Below, one piece after another: positions 9,425 to 18,398 of a stretch of DNA of 64,000 bases. The stretch comes from Heyndrickxia oleronia. Lineage in GTDB: Bacteria > Bacillota > Bacilli > Bacillales > Bacillaceae_C. The notes beneath the pieces are model-generated. The model was not told where the DNA came from and made no database searches. It saw nothing but the letters and a program-made list of their open reading frames with translations. The stretch is from contig NZ_CP065424.1 in the NCBI RefSeq assembly GCF_017809215.1, positions 4,812,501 through 4,876,500 on the forward strand, written 5' to 3'. Each line of letters begins with the position of its first letter. Within the stretch, counting starts at the first letter, position 1. Position numbers and translations under genes: made by a program.

Positions 9425-9826
9425 CTATCGGAGCCATTTCGTTACAATAATGGTTGTTCCTTCATTCGGTTTTGAATCAATATCGAAATCATCCATTAGT
9501 CGTTTAACGCCAGGCAATCCAGCACCTAGTCCTCCAGAGGTTGAAAAGCCATCTTCCATTACCTTTCTTACGTCCTGAATTCCAGGTCCATTGTCTTCTG
9601 CAATAATCTTTACACCGGATTTTCCATCTTTAAATATCTTCTCTATGCATATTTGTCCTTGACCAGCATAAAGAAAGATATTTCTCGCCAACTCACTGAT
9701 TGCAGTTGTAATTCTTGCCTGATCTACAATTCCAAAGTTTAATTCCTTTGCAACATTTCTCCCTAATTGACGAACGGCGACGATGTCCCACTCGTTTAAA
9801 ATCTTTACGCAGGATCGGAACTCCAT
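9425..9826 (-). CDS. rsbT: RsbT, switch kinase of the stressosome
   Basis: 133 aa GHKL kinase. ISELARNIFLYAG (N box), EDNGPGI and GGLGAGLPGVKRLMD are clear. RsbT phosphorylates RsbS and RsbR, leaves the stressosome and activates RsbU. The start at 9826 follows GGGGGAA, and the length equals the B. subtilis protein. It begins 4 nt after the rsbS stop. Confidence 0.95.
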   Translation of the reverse strand: MEFRSCVKILNEWDIVAVRQLGRNVAKELNFGIVDQARITTAISELARNIFLYAGQGQICIEKIFKDGKSGVKIIAEDNGPGIQDVRKVMEDGFSTSGGLGAGLPGVKRLMDDFDIDSKPNEGTTIIVTKWLR

Positions 9827-9830
9827 AACG

Positions 9831-10187
9831 CTATTCCCCCAGTTCCTGTTGTAATTTCTCCAAACCATTTTCGAGGTCAATTGCGGTTAGGACATCTTCT
9901 AAACGAATACCGAGTTCAATTAATGTTATGGCTACAGCAGGTTTTATGCCAGTGACTACCACCTGTGCACCCATTAATTTAGACATATTAATGACATCAC
10001 CCAATACCTTTGCAATAAACGAATCAATAAAATCAATAGAGGTAATATCTATTACCACACCTCTAGCACTTGTTGCATGTATTTTATGTAAAAGGTCCTC
10101 TTGAAATTGAAGTGCTGTCTGATCATCTAATTCCCATTGAATGGAGACAACCAAACAATCATGTAATTTTAAAATGGGTATTCTCAC
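9831..10187 (-). CDS. rsbS: RsbS, stressosome scaffold (STAS)
   Basis: 118 aa, single STAS domain. Ser56 in DFIDSFIAKVLG is the expected RsbT phosphorylation site. With RsbR it forms the stressosome that holds RsbT. It overlaps rsbR by 4 nt. Confidence 0.94.
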   Translation of the reverse strand: MRIPILKLHDCLVVSIQWELDDQTALQFQEDLLHKIHATSARGVVIDITSIDFIDSFIAKVLGDVINMSKLMGAQVVVTGIKPAVAITLIELGIRLEDVLTAIDLENGLEKLQQELGE

Positions 10188-11014
10188 AAGGATCCCTCCA
10201 GTTTCACTATTTTCCTGTTAGTGATTTCCAAAGCTTGTTCGATTCCTTTTCTTAACGTACTTGTTGTTATGACTTGATTTAAATTAATACCTAGATTAAC
10301 TATAGTTTGAGCAATCTCAGGACGAATGCCTACTAACATACACTTCGCCCCAACTAAACGGACTGCATCTGCTGCTTGAATAATATGATGTGCGACCATT
10401 GTGTCAACAACAGGAACTCCTGTAATGTCAATTAATACAACCTCAGCTCGATGCTTTACAACCCCATTTAAGAGGTTCTCCATAATTAGCTTTGCCCTTT
10501 CCGTATCAATGGTGCCCACTAACGGCATAACTGATATTTTCTCAAAAACTGGAATGAGTGGTGCAGAAAGTTCCTGAAGAGCGATTTTTTGTAGAGATAC
10601 TGTTCTTTCCCATGTTGCTGTGTATGCGCTTATAATTTCATTGTACATAGGTGTCATCCATTTATCATAAACCAAGAAGTATTCAGAATGTTTTTCCTTT
10701 GGAAGATCCGTTGTTTCATTAATTTTATCAAAAATAATTTTCCCCATTGTAGACAATCCTGAAGTGACGAAAGTTAACGGCCAACCTAGTCGAACGATTT
10801 TTTCAGCGAATTCGGATAACTTCTCGTTATAGTTTTCGCTCGTATCTAATCGGGACAAAATTACATCTACAAATTCACTGCTAGTATTCACATATACCTG
10901 GTCAGAAACCACATTGATAAACCTTTCATCACCGTTTTGCTTCATTCTTTCCATCCATTCAGTTAAAATTTCATCTTTATGGTTTGGAATATATTCTAAT
11001 AAAAAATTGTACAT
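10184..11014 (-). CDS. rsbR: RsbR, stressosome sensor co-antagonist
   Basis: 276 aa. The N-terminal non-haem globin-like domain (about 1-150) is the variable sensory turret; the C-terminal STAS domain has Thr171 (VGTIDTERAK) and Thr205 (GVPVVDTMV) at the same numbers as the B. subtilis RsbRA phosphosites. I chose the ATG at 11014 (MYNFLLEYI) because AGGAGAG lies 6 nt upstream; a longer frame reaches 11065. First gene of the rsb operon; only one RsbR paralogue lies in this window. Confidence 0.94.
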   Translation of the reverse strand: MYNFLLEYIPNHKDEILTEWMERMKQNGDERFINVVSDQVYVNTSSEFVDVILSRLDTSENYNEKLSEFAEKIVRLGWPLTFVTSGLSTMGKIIFDKINETTDLPKEKHSEYFLVYDKWMTPMYNEIISAYTATWERTVSLQKIALQELSAPLIPVFEKISVMPLVGTIDTERAKLIMENLLNGVVKHRAEVVLIDITGVPVVDTMVAHHIIQAADAVRLVGAKCMLVGIRPEIAQTIVNLGINLNQVITTSTLRKGIEQALEITNRKIVKLEGSL

Positions 11015-11332
11015 AATAATCTCTCCTATCTCTAAATCTTCTTTACTCTTGGTTTGTTGCCTCATACATATTTGCTTAGATACTAAATAATTGAGGCCCT
11101 TATCGTAATGAGGAAGAAAACAACAGTAAAAATCCTGATAGGAAATTTACTTTTTGCAACAAGTTGCTACAAAAGCACCTAAATATAAATTCTATCTAGT
11201 GATCTATATTCATGTTAGCAAAAAATAAATAACGAAAAAATTTATATCTTCCCACTTATACAAAAATAGGTAATATTACCTATAAAATAGTTCGATCATT
11301 TATCTCATCCTTTACATATATAAAAAAATACA

Positions 11333-11470
11333 TAAAGGTTGTTTTTGTAAAAGTCCTTTTGCCGGCTTTTACACTAAATAAAGGTATCAAGCTTATTAAG
11401 AAGAGTTTCATTTCTTTTCTCAGTGAAATGAAGGAGATTAGTGGTCTCCGGCTTTTGAGAAAAGAGCCTA
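11333..11470 (-). repeat. MITE-like dispersed repeat, copy A
   Basis: Lies in the 530-bp gap between rsbR and mazF. It carries the family hallmarks in the opposite sense to copy B: GTTGTTTTTGTAAAAG, GCCGGCTTTTACAC, TTCTCAGTGAAATGAAGGAG and a terminal GAGAAAAGAGCC. It has no coding capacity. The rest of the gap (11015-11332) should hold the rsbR promoter, but I see no convincing consensus there. Confidence 0.7.
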
Positions 11471-11472
11471 AT

Positions 11473-11541
11473 AAAAAAACCTTCCTCATTATGAAGAAGG
11501 ATCAAAAAATAAAGAAACCCTCAATTTTTATGAGCGTTTCT
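11473..11541 (-). terminator. two tandem terminators after mazF
   Basis: Minus strand: first GAAACGCTCA / TGAGGGTTTC then TTTATTTTTT (hairpin 11540-11514), then CCTTC-TCAT / ATGA-GAAGG followed by seven T (hairpin 11500-11480). Together they isolate mazEF from the downstream rsb operon. Confidence 0.7.
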
Positions 11542-11544
11542 AGA

Positions 11545-11895
11545 TTAAAATTCAATAAGTCCTAAACTAATTTGCAGTGCATCGTCCACTTTTTCCATCA
11601 TTTCTTCGTCTAAATGTGTGATTTTGTCTGTTAAGCGTTGTTTATCAATGGTGCGAATTTGTTCAAGCAAAATAACAGAATCGCGTTCAAAGCCATAACG
11701 CTTTGCATCAATTTCAACATGTGTAGGAAGTTTTGCTTTTTGGATTTGCGCTGTAATAGCAGCAACAATTACAGTGGGACTAAACCGATTCCCAATGTCG
11801 TTTTGAATGACCAAAACAGGGCGGACTCCACCTTGTTCAGATCCGACAACTGGGGAAAGGTCAGCAAAATACACGTCACCACGCTTAACAATCAA
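11545..11895 (-). CDS. ndoA: EndoA/MazF mRNA interferase toxin
   Basis: 116 aa, the usual MazF length. The N-terminus has KRGDVYFADLSPVVGSEQGG and RPVLVIQND, with the Arg/Thr of the catalytic groove. B. subtilis EndoA cuts single-stranded RNA at UACAU. It starts 4 nt after the antitoxin stop. Its place between alr and rsbR is conserved in Bacillus, so this is a core chromosomal toxin-antitoxin pair, not an acquired one. Confidence 0.95.
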   Translation of the reverse strand: MIVKRGDVYFADLSPVVGSEQGGVRPVLVIQNDIGNRFSPTVIVAAITAQIQKAKLPTHVEIDAKRYGFERDSVILLEQIRTIDKQRLTDKITHLDEEMMEKVDDALQISLGLIEF

Positions 11896-11899
11896 AGGA

Positions 11900-12181
11900 C
11901 TAACCCCCGCTTACTAAGCGTTCTACTGTATGTTCTGCTTCGTACTCTGCTTGAATCGCCTCAGATGCTATTGCTAAATTAATTTTAGCCATTTCCATGT
12001 AGCCGCGTCTCATAGATTCGCGAATCTGTCTTTTTTTACGCTCACGAAGATACATCTTTGTAGCTCGATAAATAAATTCATTTCGATTCACATTTTCTTG
12101 CTCAGCAAATCCATCAAGTTCTGATAATAAATGTACTGGTAACCGAATTAATATTTCTGTTGTTGCGCTGGATTCAGACAC
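11900..12181 (-). CDS. ndoAI: EndoAI/MazE antitoxin (ribbon-helix-helix)
   Basis: 93 aa. N-terminal ribbon-helix-helix (ATTEILIRLPVHLLSELDGF and following helices) and a C-terminal tail that blocks the toxin. The start is a GTG at 12181 with GGAGGTG 6 nt upstream. It is cotranscribed with ndoA. A perfect 14-bp palindrome (12312-12325) lies upstream, between alr and this gene. Confidence 0.93.
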   Translation of the reverse strand: MSESSATTEILIRLPVHLLSELDGFAEQENVNRNEFIYRATKMYLRERKKRQIRESMRRGYMEMAKINLAIASEAIQAEYEAEHTVERLVSGG

Positions 12182-12350
12182 AAACTACACCTCCACCAAT
12201 CACTACACACCGATTCTAAATACCAATTTAATAATACCACCAAATCCACTATATGCAAAGACTAATTGAACATTCCTAACTATTATCGCCAAAAAAAACT
12301 AGAAATTATGCATTCTATATAGAATCAATAGATAAATTTAATATTTATCA

Positions 12351-13529
12351 TTAAAATAATCCCTTTAATAAACGGTTATCCACCTCTACAATTTGATTAG
12401 AACGTTTATAAATTCTCGGTATTCTAATAGATGTCAAGCATGGAATTTCATAATTAATCGTATCAAGTTTCCTTGCAATCTCGTCCATCGTGATATTCTC
12501 TTCACCTTGACTACCGATTAATGTAACCTGCGTTCCAACAGGGATATAATGCGGCAGTCTGATCATACATTGATCCATACAAATACGTCCGACAATAGGT
12601 ACCCTAATTCCGTCAACTAAAACTTCCTGACCCTGTAATTTACGAATCCATCCATCCGCATACCCTATTGGTAAAGTAGCAATCCACTCTTCTTTTTCTG
12701 CCTTATAAACCGCTCCATAACTTATTGAATCGCCCTTTAGAACTTTTTTTACATTTGTAATTTTTGTATGCAAGGAGAATACCTGATGTAGCTCAAATGG
12801 CAGTAGAGCCTTTATTTCCTCTGATGGCGACAGGCCATACATTGCAATTCCATATCTCACTGCATTAAACTCAGATTGATTAAATCGCAGCGATGTGGCA
12901 CTGTTGGCACAATGAATAAGGGATGGTTTCACATTTAATGCTGTAACCATTTTTTTAAAAGCTTCCAATTGCTTCTCGAAATAGCTTGTATTTACTTCAT
13001 CTGCTGTAGCAAAATGGGTAAATAATCCCTCAAATAAAAAGATTTCTGAATGAGCAGTTAGAAATTGTTCAACTTCCTTAAGCTCGTCTATTTCTCTTAC
13101 TCCGATTCTTCCCATTCCTGTGTCACATTTTACATGGACAATTAGCTTATTTTCTTCTTCCGCTAGTCGGCTCGCAGCGTCTTCCAACCACTCCTTTTGG
13201 AAAACAGTCAAAGCAATCCCAAGCTTAGCAGCCAATGGTGCATCGCTAGCTCGACTTGCTCCTAACACAAGGATAGGTGCTTCAATTCCTTGATTTCGTA
13301 ACGAGATGGCTTCATCTAAAATAGCAACAGCTAGCCCATATGCTCCCGCTTCTAATGCCGCTTTGGCAATTTGTATATCCCCATGTCCATAAGCATTCGC
13401 CTTCACTACTGCGAATAATTTTATTCCATTCGGTAAATGGTTCTTCATTAATGTGATGTTTGTAGTTAAATGATCTAAATTGATTTCCACCCAAGTATCT
13501 CGATAAAACGAAATTTCATTCCTCATCAT
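12351..13529 (-). CDS. alr: alanine racemase
   Basis: About 392 aa. PLP-binding Lys near residue 43 in AVVKANAYGHG, and the second catalytic base Tyr in the SYGAVY motif. It makes D-alanine for peptidoglycan and fits with ddl, murF and murA in the same window. The start could be GTG 13535, ATG 13529 or ATG 13526; the upstream GGGAAGTGG does not decide. Transcription from ydcC is stopped by a terminator at 13588-13616, so alr should have its own promoter. Confidence 0.95.
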   Translation of the reverse strand: MMRNEISFYRDTWVEINLDHLTTNITLMKNHLPNGIKLFAVVKANAYGHGDIQIAKAALEAGAYGLAVAILDEAISLRNQGIEAPILVLGASRASDAPLAAKLGIALTVFQKEWLEDAASRLAEEENKLIVHVKCDTGMGRIGVREIDELKEVEQFLTAHSEIFLFEGLFTHFATADEVNTSYFEKQLEAFKKMVTALNVKPSLIHCANSATSLRFNQSEFNAVRYGIAMYGLSPSEEIKALLPFELHQVFSLHTKITNVKKVLKGDSISYGAVYKAEKEEWIATLPIGYADGWIRKLQGQEVLVDGIRVPIVGRICMDQCMIRLPHYIPVGTQVTLIGSQGEENITMDEIARKLDTINYEIPCLTSIRIPRIYKRSNQIVEVDNRLLKGLF

Positions 13530-13587
13530 AACCACTTCCCAAATTCCTTAAGTTTCTTTCCACATTAATTTAATCATATTATTTGCC

Positions 13588-13616
13588 AAAAAGAAAACAG
13601 GTTCTAATAGAACCTG
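13588..13616 (-). terminator. terminator between ydcC and alr
   Basis: Minus strand CAGGTTC / GAACCTG with a 5-nt loop, followed by TTTTCTTTTT. It lies after repeat copy B on the path from ydcC. Confidence 0.75.
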
Positions 13617-13647
13617 CTAGGAAACTTAATGGTTTATATATTTTTTT

Positions 13648-13841
13648 AAAGGCTCTTTTCTCAAACATTGTCGCAATTTAAGTAAAGTTTGAACGAATAA
13701 CTATCGGCTGAAGACCACTACATCTTTCATTTCACTGAGAAATGTGCTGCAAACTCCATAAGAATCGCTAAATCCTTTATTAGGTGTAAAAGCCGGCAGT
13801 TGGGCTTTTACAAAAACAACTAACGATCCGAAAACAGCCTT
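13648..13841 (+). repeat. MITE-like dispersed repeat, copy B (full-length reference)
   Basis: 194 bp. Left end AAAGGCTCTTTTC, right end GAAAACAGCCTT: imperfect terminal inverted repeats. Interior: CATTTCACTGAGAAATG hairpin, CCTTTATTAGGTG, and the stem GTAAAAGCC / GGCTTTTAC separated by GGCAGTTG. It lies between ydcC and alr. No open frame of note. Confidence 0.8.
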
Positions 13842-13885
13842 GTTTAGTATCAACAGTCATTCACTTTCAATAAGGAGTTGCACTA

Positions 13886-14902
13886 TTACTTAACCGGCTC
13901 CTCTTGTACAGATTGAGCGACTTCAATTAACTCATTATCTGTTAAATCATTAGAAGCAATCATGTAATCAACGCCATCCTGTGTCCATGCAATAGACTGA
14001 TCAGTTAATGTTCCTACCGCAAATCCTAAATCGACCATCTCCCCACTCATTGGTGTAGGCGCCATAATAGCCGTTTGTAGTACTTCCGCCTTTTCTTGAG
14101 TCATCGTAAATGATTTTTCACCTGTATAAGTTAAAACGACACGTTTTCCATCCTCGGTATTTATTTCCTTTTCATCTAGTAAAGCTGTATCACCAATTTT
14201 TACAGTTGGATACTTTACAATAAATTCATCTTCATCAGGTTTAGCATTTACCGGGATATCAAGTTTAGCCCCTGTTAGATTTTTATTCGTATTAAAAGCA
14301 TTTTTATCAAATTTCGCATTAAATTCAACTTTAGTAAACTGTACAGCCACTAATGTTTTTCGATCAGTATCCATCACCTTTACACTTTTTGGAGATAGAT
14401 TCTTTTTATTAAATGTAATCTCTTGATAAGGCAACATTTTATTGTTCTGATAACGTGTTTTCGTTTCAAAAACATATTGATCGTCTGTTGCCTTAAAAGT
14501 TGCATCCTTATCACTTAAAATATCCTTTACAAGTGATTCATATAGATAAGCTTGGCTACTATTCTTTGGCCAATCACTCTGAAATTTATAACTTTTGTTA
14601 AGTGCAGGTGTTAGAACATATACGCCTTCTTTATTTCTTAGAATCATTTGACTCTGCTCTTTCTTATCATTTTTCAAGTGAACTCGATAATAATTCGGTT
14701 TACTGTACCAAATTTCAATATCATATGTTTGTGGTTCATTTCCCATTTGCAGAGTCATTTTGGCATTAGCTTTATATCCCTTTAATTCTCCCATCTGTTC
14801 ATCCAATTTCTTCACAACATCTTCTTGCGACTTGGATCCACAAGCTGACAGTACTAAGATTGCTGCAAGAGCCACAACAAGCATCCAAACCTTTCTTTTC
14901 AT
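13886..14902 (-). CDS. ydcC: YdcC lipoprotein, LolA-like fold
   Basis: 338 aa. Signal peptide with lipobox LSAC, lipidated Cys at residue 21. The rest resembles the LolA/GerS/YdcC group of lipoproteins, some linked to sporulation or germination in Firmicutes. B. subtilis ydcC is reported as expressed in the mother cell; I see no secure SigE promoter here. It sits between acpS and alr as in B. subtilis. Exact role unknown. Confidence 0.85.
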   Translation of the reverse strand: MKRKVWMLVVALAAILVLSACGSKSQEDVVKKLDEQMGELKGYKANAKMTLQMGNEPQTYDIEIWYSKPNYYRVHLKNDKKEQSQMILRNKEGVYVLTPALNKSYKFQSDWPKNSSQAYLYESLVKDILSDKDATFKATDDQYVFETKTRYQNNKMLPYQEITFNKKNLSPKSVKVMDTDRKTLVAVQFTKVEFNAKFDKNAFNTNKNLTGAKLDIPVNAKPDEDEFIVKYPTVKIGDTALLDEKEINTEDGKRVVLTYTGEKSFTMTQEKAEVLQTAIMAPTPMSGEMVDLGFAVGTLTDQSIAWTQDGVDYMIASNDLTDNELIEVAQSVQEEPVK

Positions 14903-15106
14903 CCCTTCAACCCCTTCATAGTGTGATTAATCGTTGGTGAAGAGAAAGGCATGTTTCAATCATATACCAAAAGTTCCTCGATACTTTAATCCCTTCCTTG
15001 AGATTTGCTTCGAACTTATAGCAATGTTTAAATAAGCCTTGTCTCTCCTATCGCACTATGAATATATGAGACAACCTTTCGGAATATGCAAAAGGTAAAT
15101 TAATTT

Positions 15107-15460
15107 TCAGGTAGATTCAATAATAACTTGTGCAGCTGCATAGTCTCGACTATGTGTAATAGAGAGATGTACACCCGTTTCTTTAGGTTTTTTAAAATAA
15201 GGCTTTCCTCTCTCATCAACCATAATCTCCATTTCATGAAAGCTTAATTCTTTGCCAATCCCTGTACCGAGTGCTTTAGAAAAAGCCTCTTTCGCCGCAA
15301 AACGACCAGCTAAAAATTCAGATTTTCGAGTCTCTTTCAGCCCCTGATAATCCTCTAATTCAGATTTAGTTAATACCTTTTCTGGAAATCGAGATTGTCG
15401 TGTCCGTATTTGATGAATCCGTTCGATTTCAACAATATCTAGTCCAATACCTTGAATCAT
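15107..15460 (-). CDS. acpS: holo-[acyl-carrier-protein] synthase AcpS
   Basis: 117 aa, family-typical. Metal and CoA motifs IGLDIVEIERI (Asp8) and FAAKEAFSKALGTGIG. It transfers 4'-phosphopantetheine from CoA to apo-ACP. It is divergent from the rhomboid gene, 77 bp apart. Confidence 0.95.
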   Translation of the reverse strand: MIQGIGLDIVEIERIHQIRTRQSRFPEKVLTKSELEDYQGLKETRKSEFLAGRFAAKEAFSKALGTGIGKELSFHEMEIMVDERGKPYFKKPKETGVHLSITHSRDYAAAQVIIEST

Positions 15461-15537
15461 TTTTTAACACCTTCTATCATAGAACCGCTTCGCATATGAA
15501 TTAGTACAAGACCTCATGGCGAAAGGAGTTCAAAATT

Positions 15538-16128
15538 ATGTTTACTCGTCACGAAAGCTTTTCTCAATATGTAAGAAATTATCCAGTAATAAGTACCATT
15601 ATCCTTTTACAAATATTATTGTTTATTATAAACTTTATCCCCATGATTCCGCATAAATTCATATTACAGTATTTATCTGGGGTAAACATCTATATTGCAA
15701 ACGGTGAATATTGGCGTTTAATTACCCCTATCTTTGTTCATAGAGACTTTACACATCTTTTTTTTAATTCATTTTCCCTCCTTATTTTTGGCCCTTTCTT
15801 AGAAACAACTCTCGAAAAAAAATTGTTCAGCCTTTTTTATCTCGGTTGTGGCCTAATGGCCAATATCGCAACATATTTATTTTTACCACTTACTTATGGA
15901 CATGTTGGGGCAAGTGGAGCGATATTTGGGCTTTTTGGAATCTATTTAGCATTGATTGTTTTAAAGAAAATAGAAGTAGCTAAATCAACTCAGATCATTA
16001 TTCCTCTCATTGCAATTGCGTTTACCATGACTTTTTTGGAATCAAATGTCAATATCATCGCCCATATTTTCGGTCTATTGTCTGGATTCCTCTTTAGTCT
16101 TGTTTATTTTTTACTAAAAAAGAAATGA
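15538..16128 (+). CDS. ydcA: rhomboid-family intramembrane serine protease (YdcA)
   Basis: 196 aa, about six transmembrane helices. Catalytic Ser126 in the GASG motif and His176 in the last helices form the rhomboid dyad; HRDFTHLFFNS matches the conserved loop-helix region. Good Shine-Dalgarno (AAAGGAG) before the ATG. One of the few plus-strand genes in the sigB-ddl block, as in B. subtilis. Substrate unknown. Confidence 0.9.
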   Translation: MFTRHESFSQYVRNYPVISTIILLQILLFIINFIPMIPHKFILQYLSGVNIYIANGEYWRLITPIFVHRDFTHLFFNSFSLLIFGPFLETTLEKKLFSLFYLGCGLMANIATYLFLPLTYGHVGASGAIFGLFGIYLALIVLKKIEVAKSTQIIIPLIAIAFTMTFLESNVNIIAHIFGLLSGFLFSLVYFLLKKK

Positions 16129-16149
16129 AAAAGAGCTAAACTCTTTTTC
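16127..16149. terminator. bidirectional terminator between ydcA and ydbT
   Basis: GAAAAAGAG / CTCTTTTTC with a 5-nt loop, directly between the two convergent stop codons. Confidence 0.65.
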
Positions 16150-16150
16150 A

Positions 16151-17596
16151 CTAGTTTTTAAACCATAGATAAATTGTTTCTACATCCTTTGCGTCTAGAT
16201 GTCTTACTTTAGATGTCTTTCCTGCACCAGATGATTTCACTGTTGACACGATAGACGCAAGGTTTCTTTTCCTTTGCAACCAACTTTCCCTAATTCCCAA
16301 GCTCTGAATCCTATTCTTCCTGATATAAATGGTGTGCTTTAAAAAACCACGGTATTTCATCACAAACTGCTTTCCTTCAATATTCCATCCCGCAGCACGA
16401 TATCGTAATATCCCAAACAGAACCATCGGAAGAAGCAATAATACCCCTAAAAGACCAAATGGCCAAAAAAGAATGGGTACAATCACAGAGATAGGGAGTA
16501 TCTTACATATTTCTCTAATAATATAACGGTTTTTTGCACGCTTTGGTGCCTTCTTTAAAGGCACATCTAATTGATAATCACTAAAAATATCACTAATAAG
16601 ATTATTTATTCTATTCTTTTTCACCATTGGAAGAAGAATGACATTCATACTCTCTGCATCTGTTACTGATCCACCTGCACTTTCAATATAAACGGTCGCA
16701 TAGCCCCATAATTGCCTTAACGGATTTTCAGTAATACGTATTGCTTGTATTCGGTGTAACGGGATAGTCGTTTGCCTTTTTTCTAGCAATCCTCTTGTAA
16801 TAATTAAATTATTATCTGCAAACTTCGTCGTAAAACCATTATACTTTAGGAGAGTAACGATTATAGAGAACAGCCAAACAAGTAATAAGGAAATAAACAC
16901 TAGAAGACTTACAATGAATGCACCACTTTGTATAATATGACCCAACTCGTTAAATATCTTTTTATACGGAATAATCTCATCCAATTGTGTTGAAAATGCA
17001 ATTAGAGCGGAAAATACTGCTCCTGCACCACCTGAGGTTGAAGCCATAATAAACATTTCTCGGTTCGTAATTCGATAAATGATCTTGGCTGAAGAAAATT
17101 CTTCTGTTACTTCCTTCAGCTTTTCAGGCGTTTTTTTAGCACCAGTTATTATTTTTTGGATTTCTTCTGCATCTTTTTTCTTAATTGCTGTTAATTCTGC
17201 CTCAGCTTCCTTTAAGCTATTGCCAGCAGTTTCAATTTTCACCCTCACTAATCCAAAGGGACGATGTAGGATGCCTTCTGAATAATCTAGGCTTTGTATT
17301 CTTTCAAAAGGAATATATCGTTTTTTCTTTACGAATAATCCATACTCTATACGAAGCTCGCCTTCCTCTAGACGATAAGTAAATCGTAACCACTTAACAA
17401 TCCCTGAAATCAAAACATAAACAATAATTAATGTCATGATGATTTGAGGAGTGTAATCCCAAAAACCTTCTTTATTGTCTCCTCTTCCAATGAAGAAAGA
17501 AATAAGAAATGGAACGATCAATTGTTTTAGTTCATTTAGAAAATTTGATATAGCAGTGATTGGATGCAGCCTTTTATGATTAGACATCCTCTTCAT
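16151..17596 (-). CDS. ydbT: YdbT-like membrane protein with bPH2 (DUF304) domains
   Basis: About 481 aa. Several pairs of hydrophobic helices, each followed by a bacterial PH-like (bPH2) domain; the repeating phrase near RIQSLDYSEGIL, HRIQAIRITENPLRQ and NRIQSLGIRESW marks three copies. Possible starts are TTG 17608, ATG 17596 and ATG 17587; the Shine-Dalgarno does not settle it. It overlaps ydbS. In Bacillus the pair contributes to resistance to certain bacteriocins, known from the family and not visible here. Confidence 0.85.
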   Translation of the reverse strand: MKRMSNHKRLHPITAISNFLNELKQLIVPFLISFFIGRGDNKEGFWDYTPQIIMTLIIVYVLISGIVKWLRFTYRLEEGELRIEYGLFVKKKRYIPFERIQSLDYSEGILHRPFGLVRVKIETAGNSLKEAEAELTAIKKKDAEEIQKIITGAKKTPEKLKEVTEEFSSAKIIYRITNREMFIMASTSGGAGAVFSALIAFSTQLDEIIPYKKIFNELGHIIQSGAFIVSLLVFISLLLVWLFSIIVTLLKYNGFTTKFADNNLIITRGLLEKRQTTIPLHRIQAIRITENPLRQLWGYATVYIESAGGSVTDAESMNVILLPMVKKNRINNLISDIFSDYQLDVPLKKAPKRAKNRYIIREICKILPISVIVPILFWPFGLLGVLLLLPMVLFGILRYRAAGWNIEGKQFVMKYRGFLKHTIYIRKNRIQSLGIRESWLQRKRNLASIVSTVKSSGAGKTSKVRHLDAKDVETIYLWFKN

Positions 17597-18062
17597 CCAC
17601 CCTTGCAAGTGCTGATATGGACTGACGTACAGTTTCTGCTTCTATTACATCGATTGTAGGAATATGATGCACGGTAGCTGCAGTTGAAATCGTAATCGTA
17701 GCTAAACGATATTTTCTTAGAAGAGGTCCTTGGACAGTATCTACATGCTGAACTCGTATCATTGGAACAAGCGTCCTTTTAATAATAAAAACTCCATGTT
17801 GCAATTCAATTTCCTTTTCCCTAATTTCATATCTCCATCTTTTCCACCTAATATTTGGAATGATAAAAATAAATAAAACTGAATATAAAAATGCAATCAA
17901 AATTGCCAATACAATAAACCATCGATTCCAATCATACTTTATAAACAAATACGTTCCAATTATACTTAAAACCCAAATACAAAGTGAATGAATGCTTCCT
18001 GTTATCTTCCAAACCGTTAACGCACTTTTTGAGATACGCTTATTTGGTACATATATCTCCAT
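17580..18062 (-). CDS. ydbS: YdbS-like membrane protein, single bPH2 domain
   Basis: 160 aa. Two transmembrane helices near residues 25-75, then one bPH2 domain with RVQHVDTVQGPLLRKY. Start ATG with GGGGGA about 6 nt upstream. First gene of the ydbS-ydbT pair; separated from cshA by a terminator region. Confidence 0.85.
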   Translation of the reverse strand: MEIYVPNKRISKSALTVWKITGSIHSLCIWVLSIIGTYLFIKYDWNRWFIVLAILIAFLYSVLFIFIIPNIRWKRWRYEIREKEIELQHGVFIIKRTLVPMIRVQHVDTVQGPLLRKYRLATITISTAATVHHIPTIDVIEAETVRQSISALARVDEEDV

Positions 18063-18245
18063 ACAAATCCCCCAATTAGTTGAATATAATATATGTACGA
18101 ATCAATCCCTTATTTAGTTTCACACATACGAATGATCTCTATTTCCCCTGAAAAATTGATTTTCAGTTTCCTCAAAAAGAACGTTAAACTTACAAAACAT
18201 CAAACCGCTATTTTTATAATTTGACCTTTTACTTAAATTTTCGTA

Positions 18246-18327
18246 TAAAAAAAGCAATCAGACATCGCTCTGATTGCTTTTTATTGCAAGCTTTTATGCA
18301 ATAAGAGGAGAAATAGCATTCTCCTCT
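18246..18327 (-). terminator. two hairpins after cshA
   Basis: The first, AGCAATCAGA / TCTGATTGCT (18253-18278), is followed on the minus strand by TTTTTTT and is a strong terminator. The second, AGAGGAGAA / TTCTCCTCT (18304-18327), lies nearer the cshA stop and has a weaker T tract. The rest of the 336-bp gap 18063-18398 shows nothing else. Confidence 0.75.
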
Positions 18328-18398
18328 ATTCAGCCAGCGTCATGATCGCTTACTCTTTTTTGGCCCCGTATCACTAATTTTTAATTATGATAAATTAA

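Noticed and set aside
11280..11565. Overlapping frames on both strands between rsbR and mazF
   Set aside because: They cover repeat copy A and the tandem terminators.
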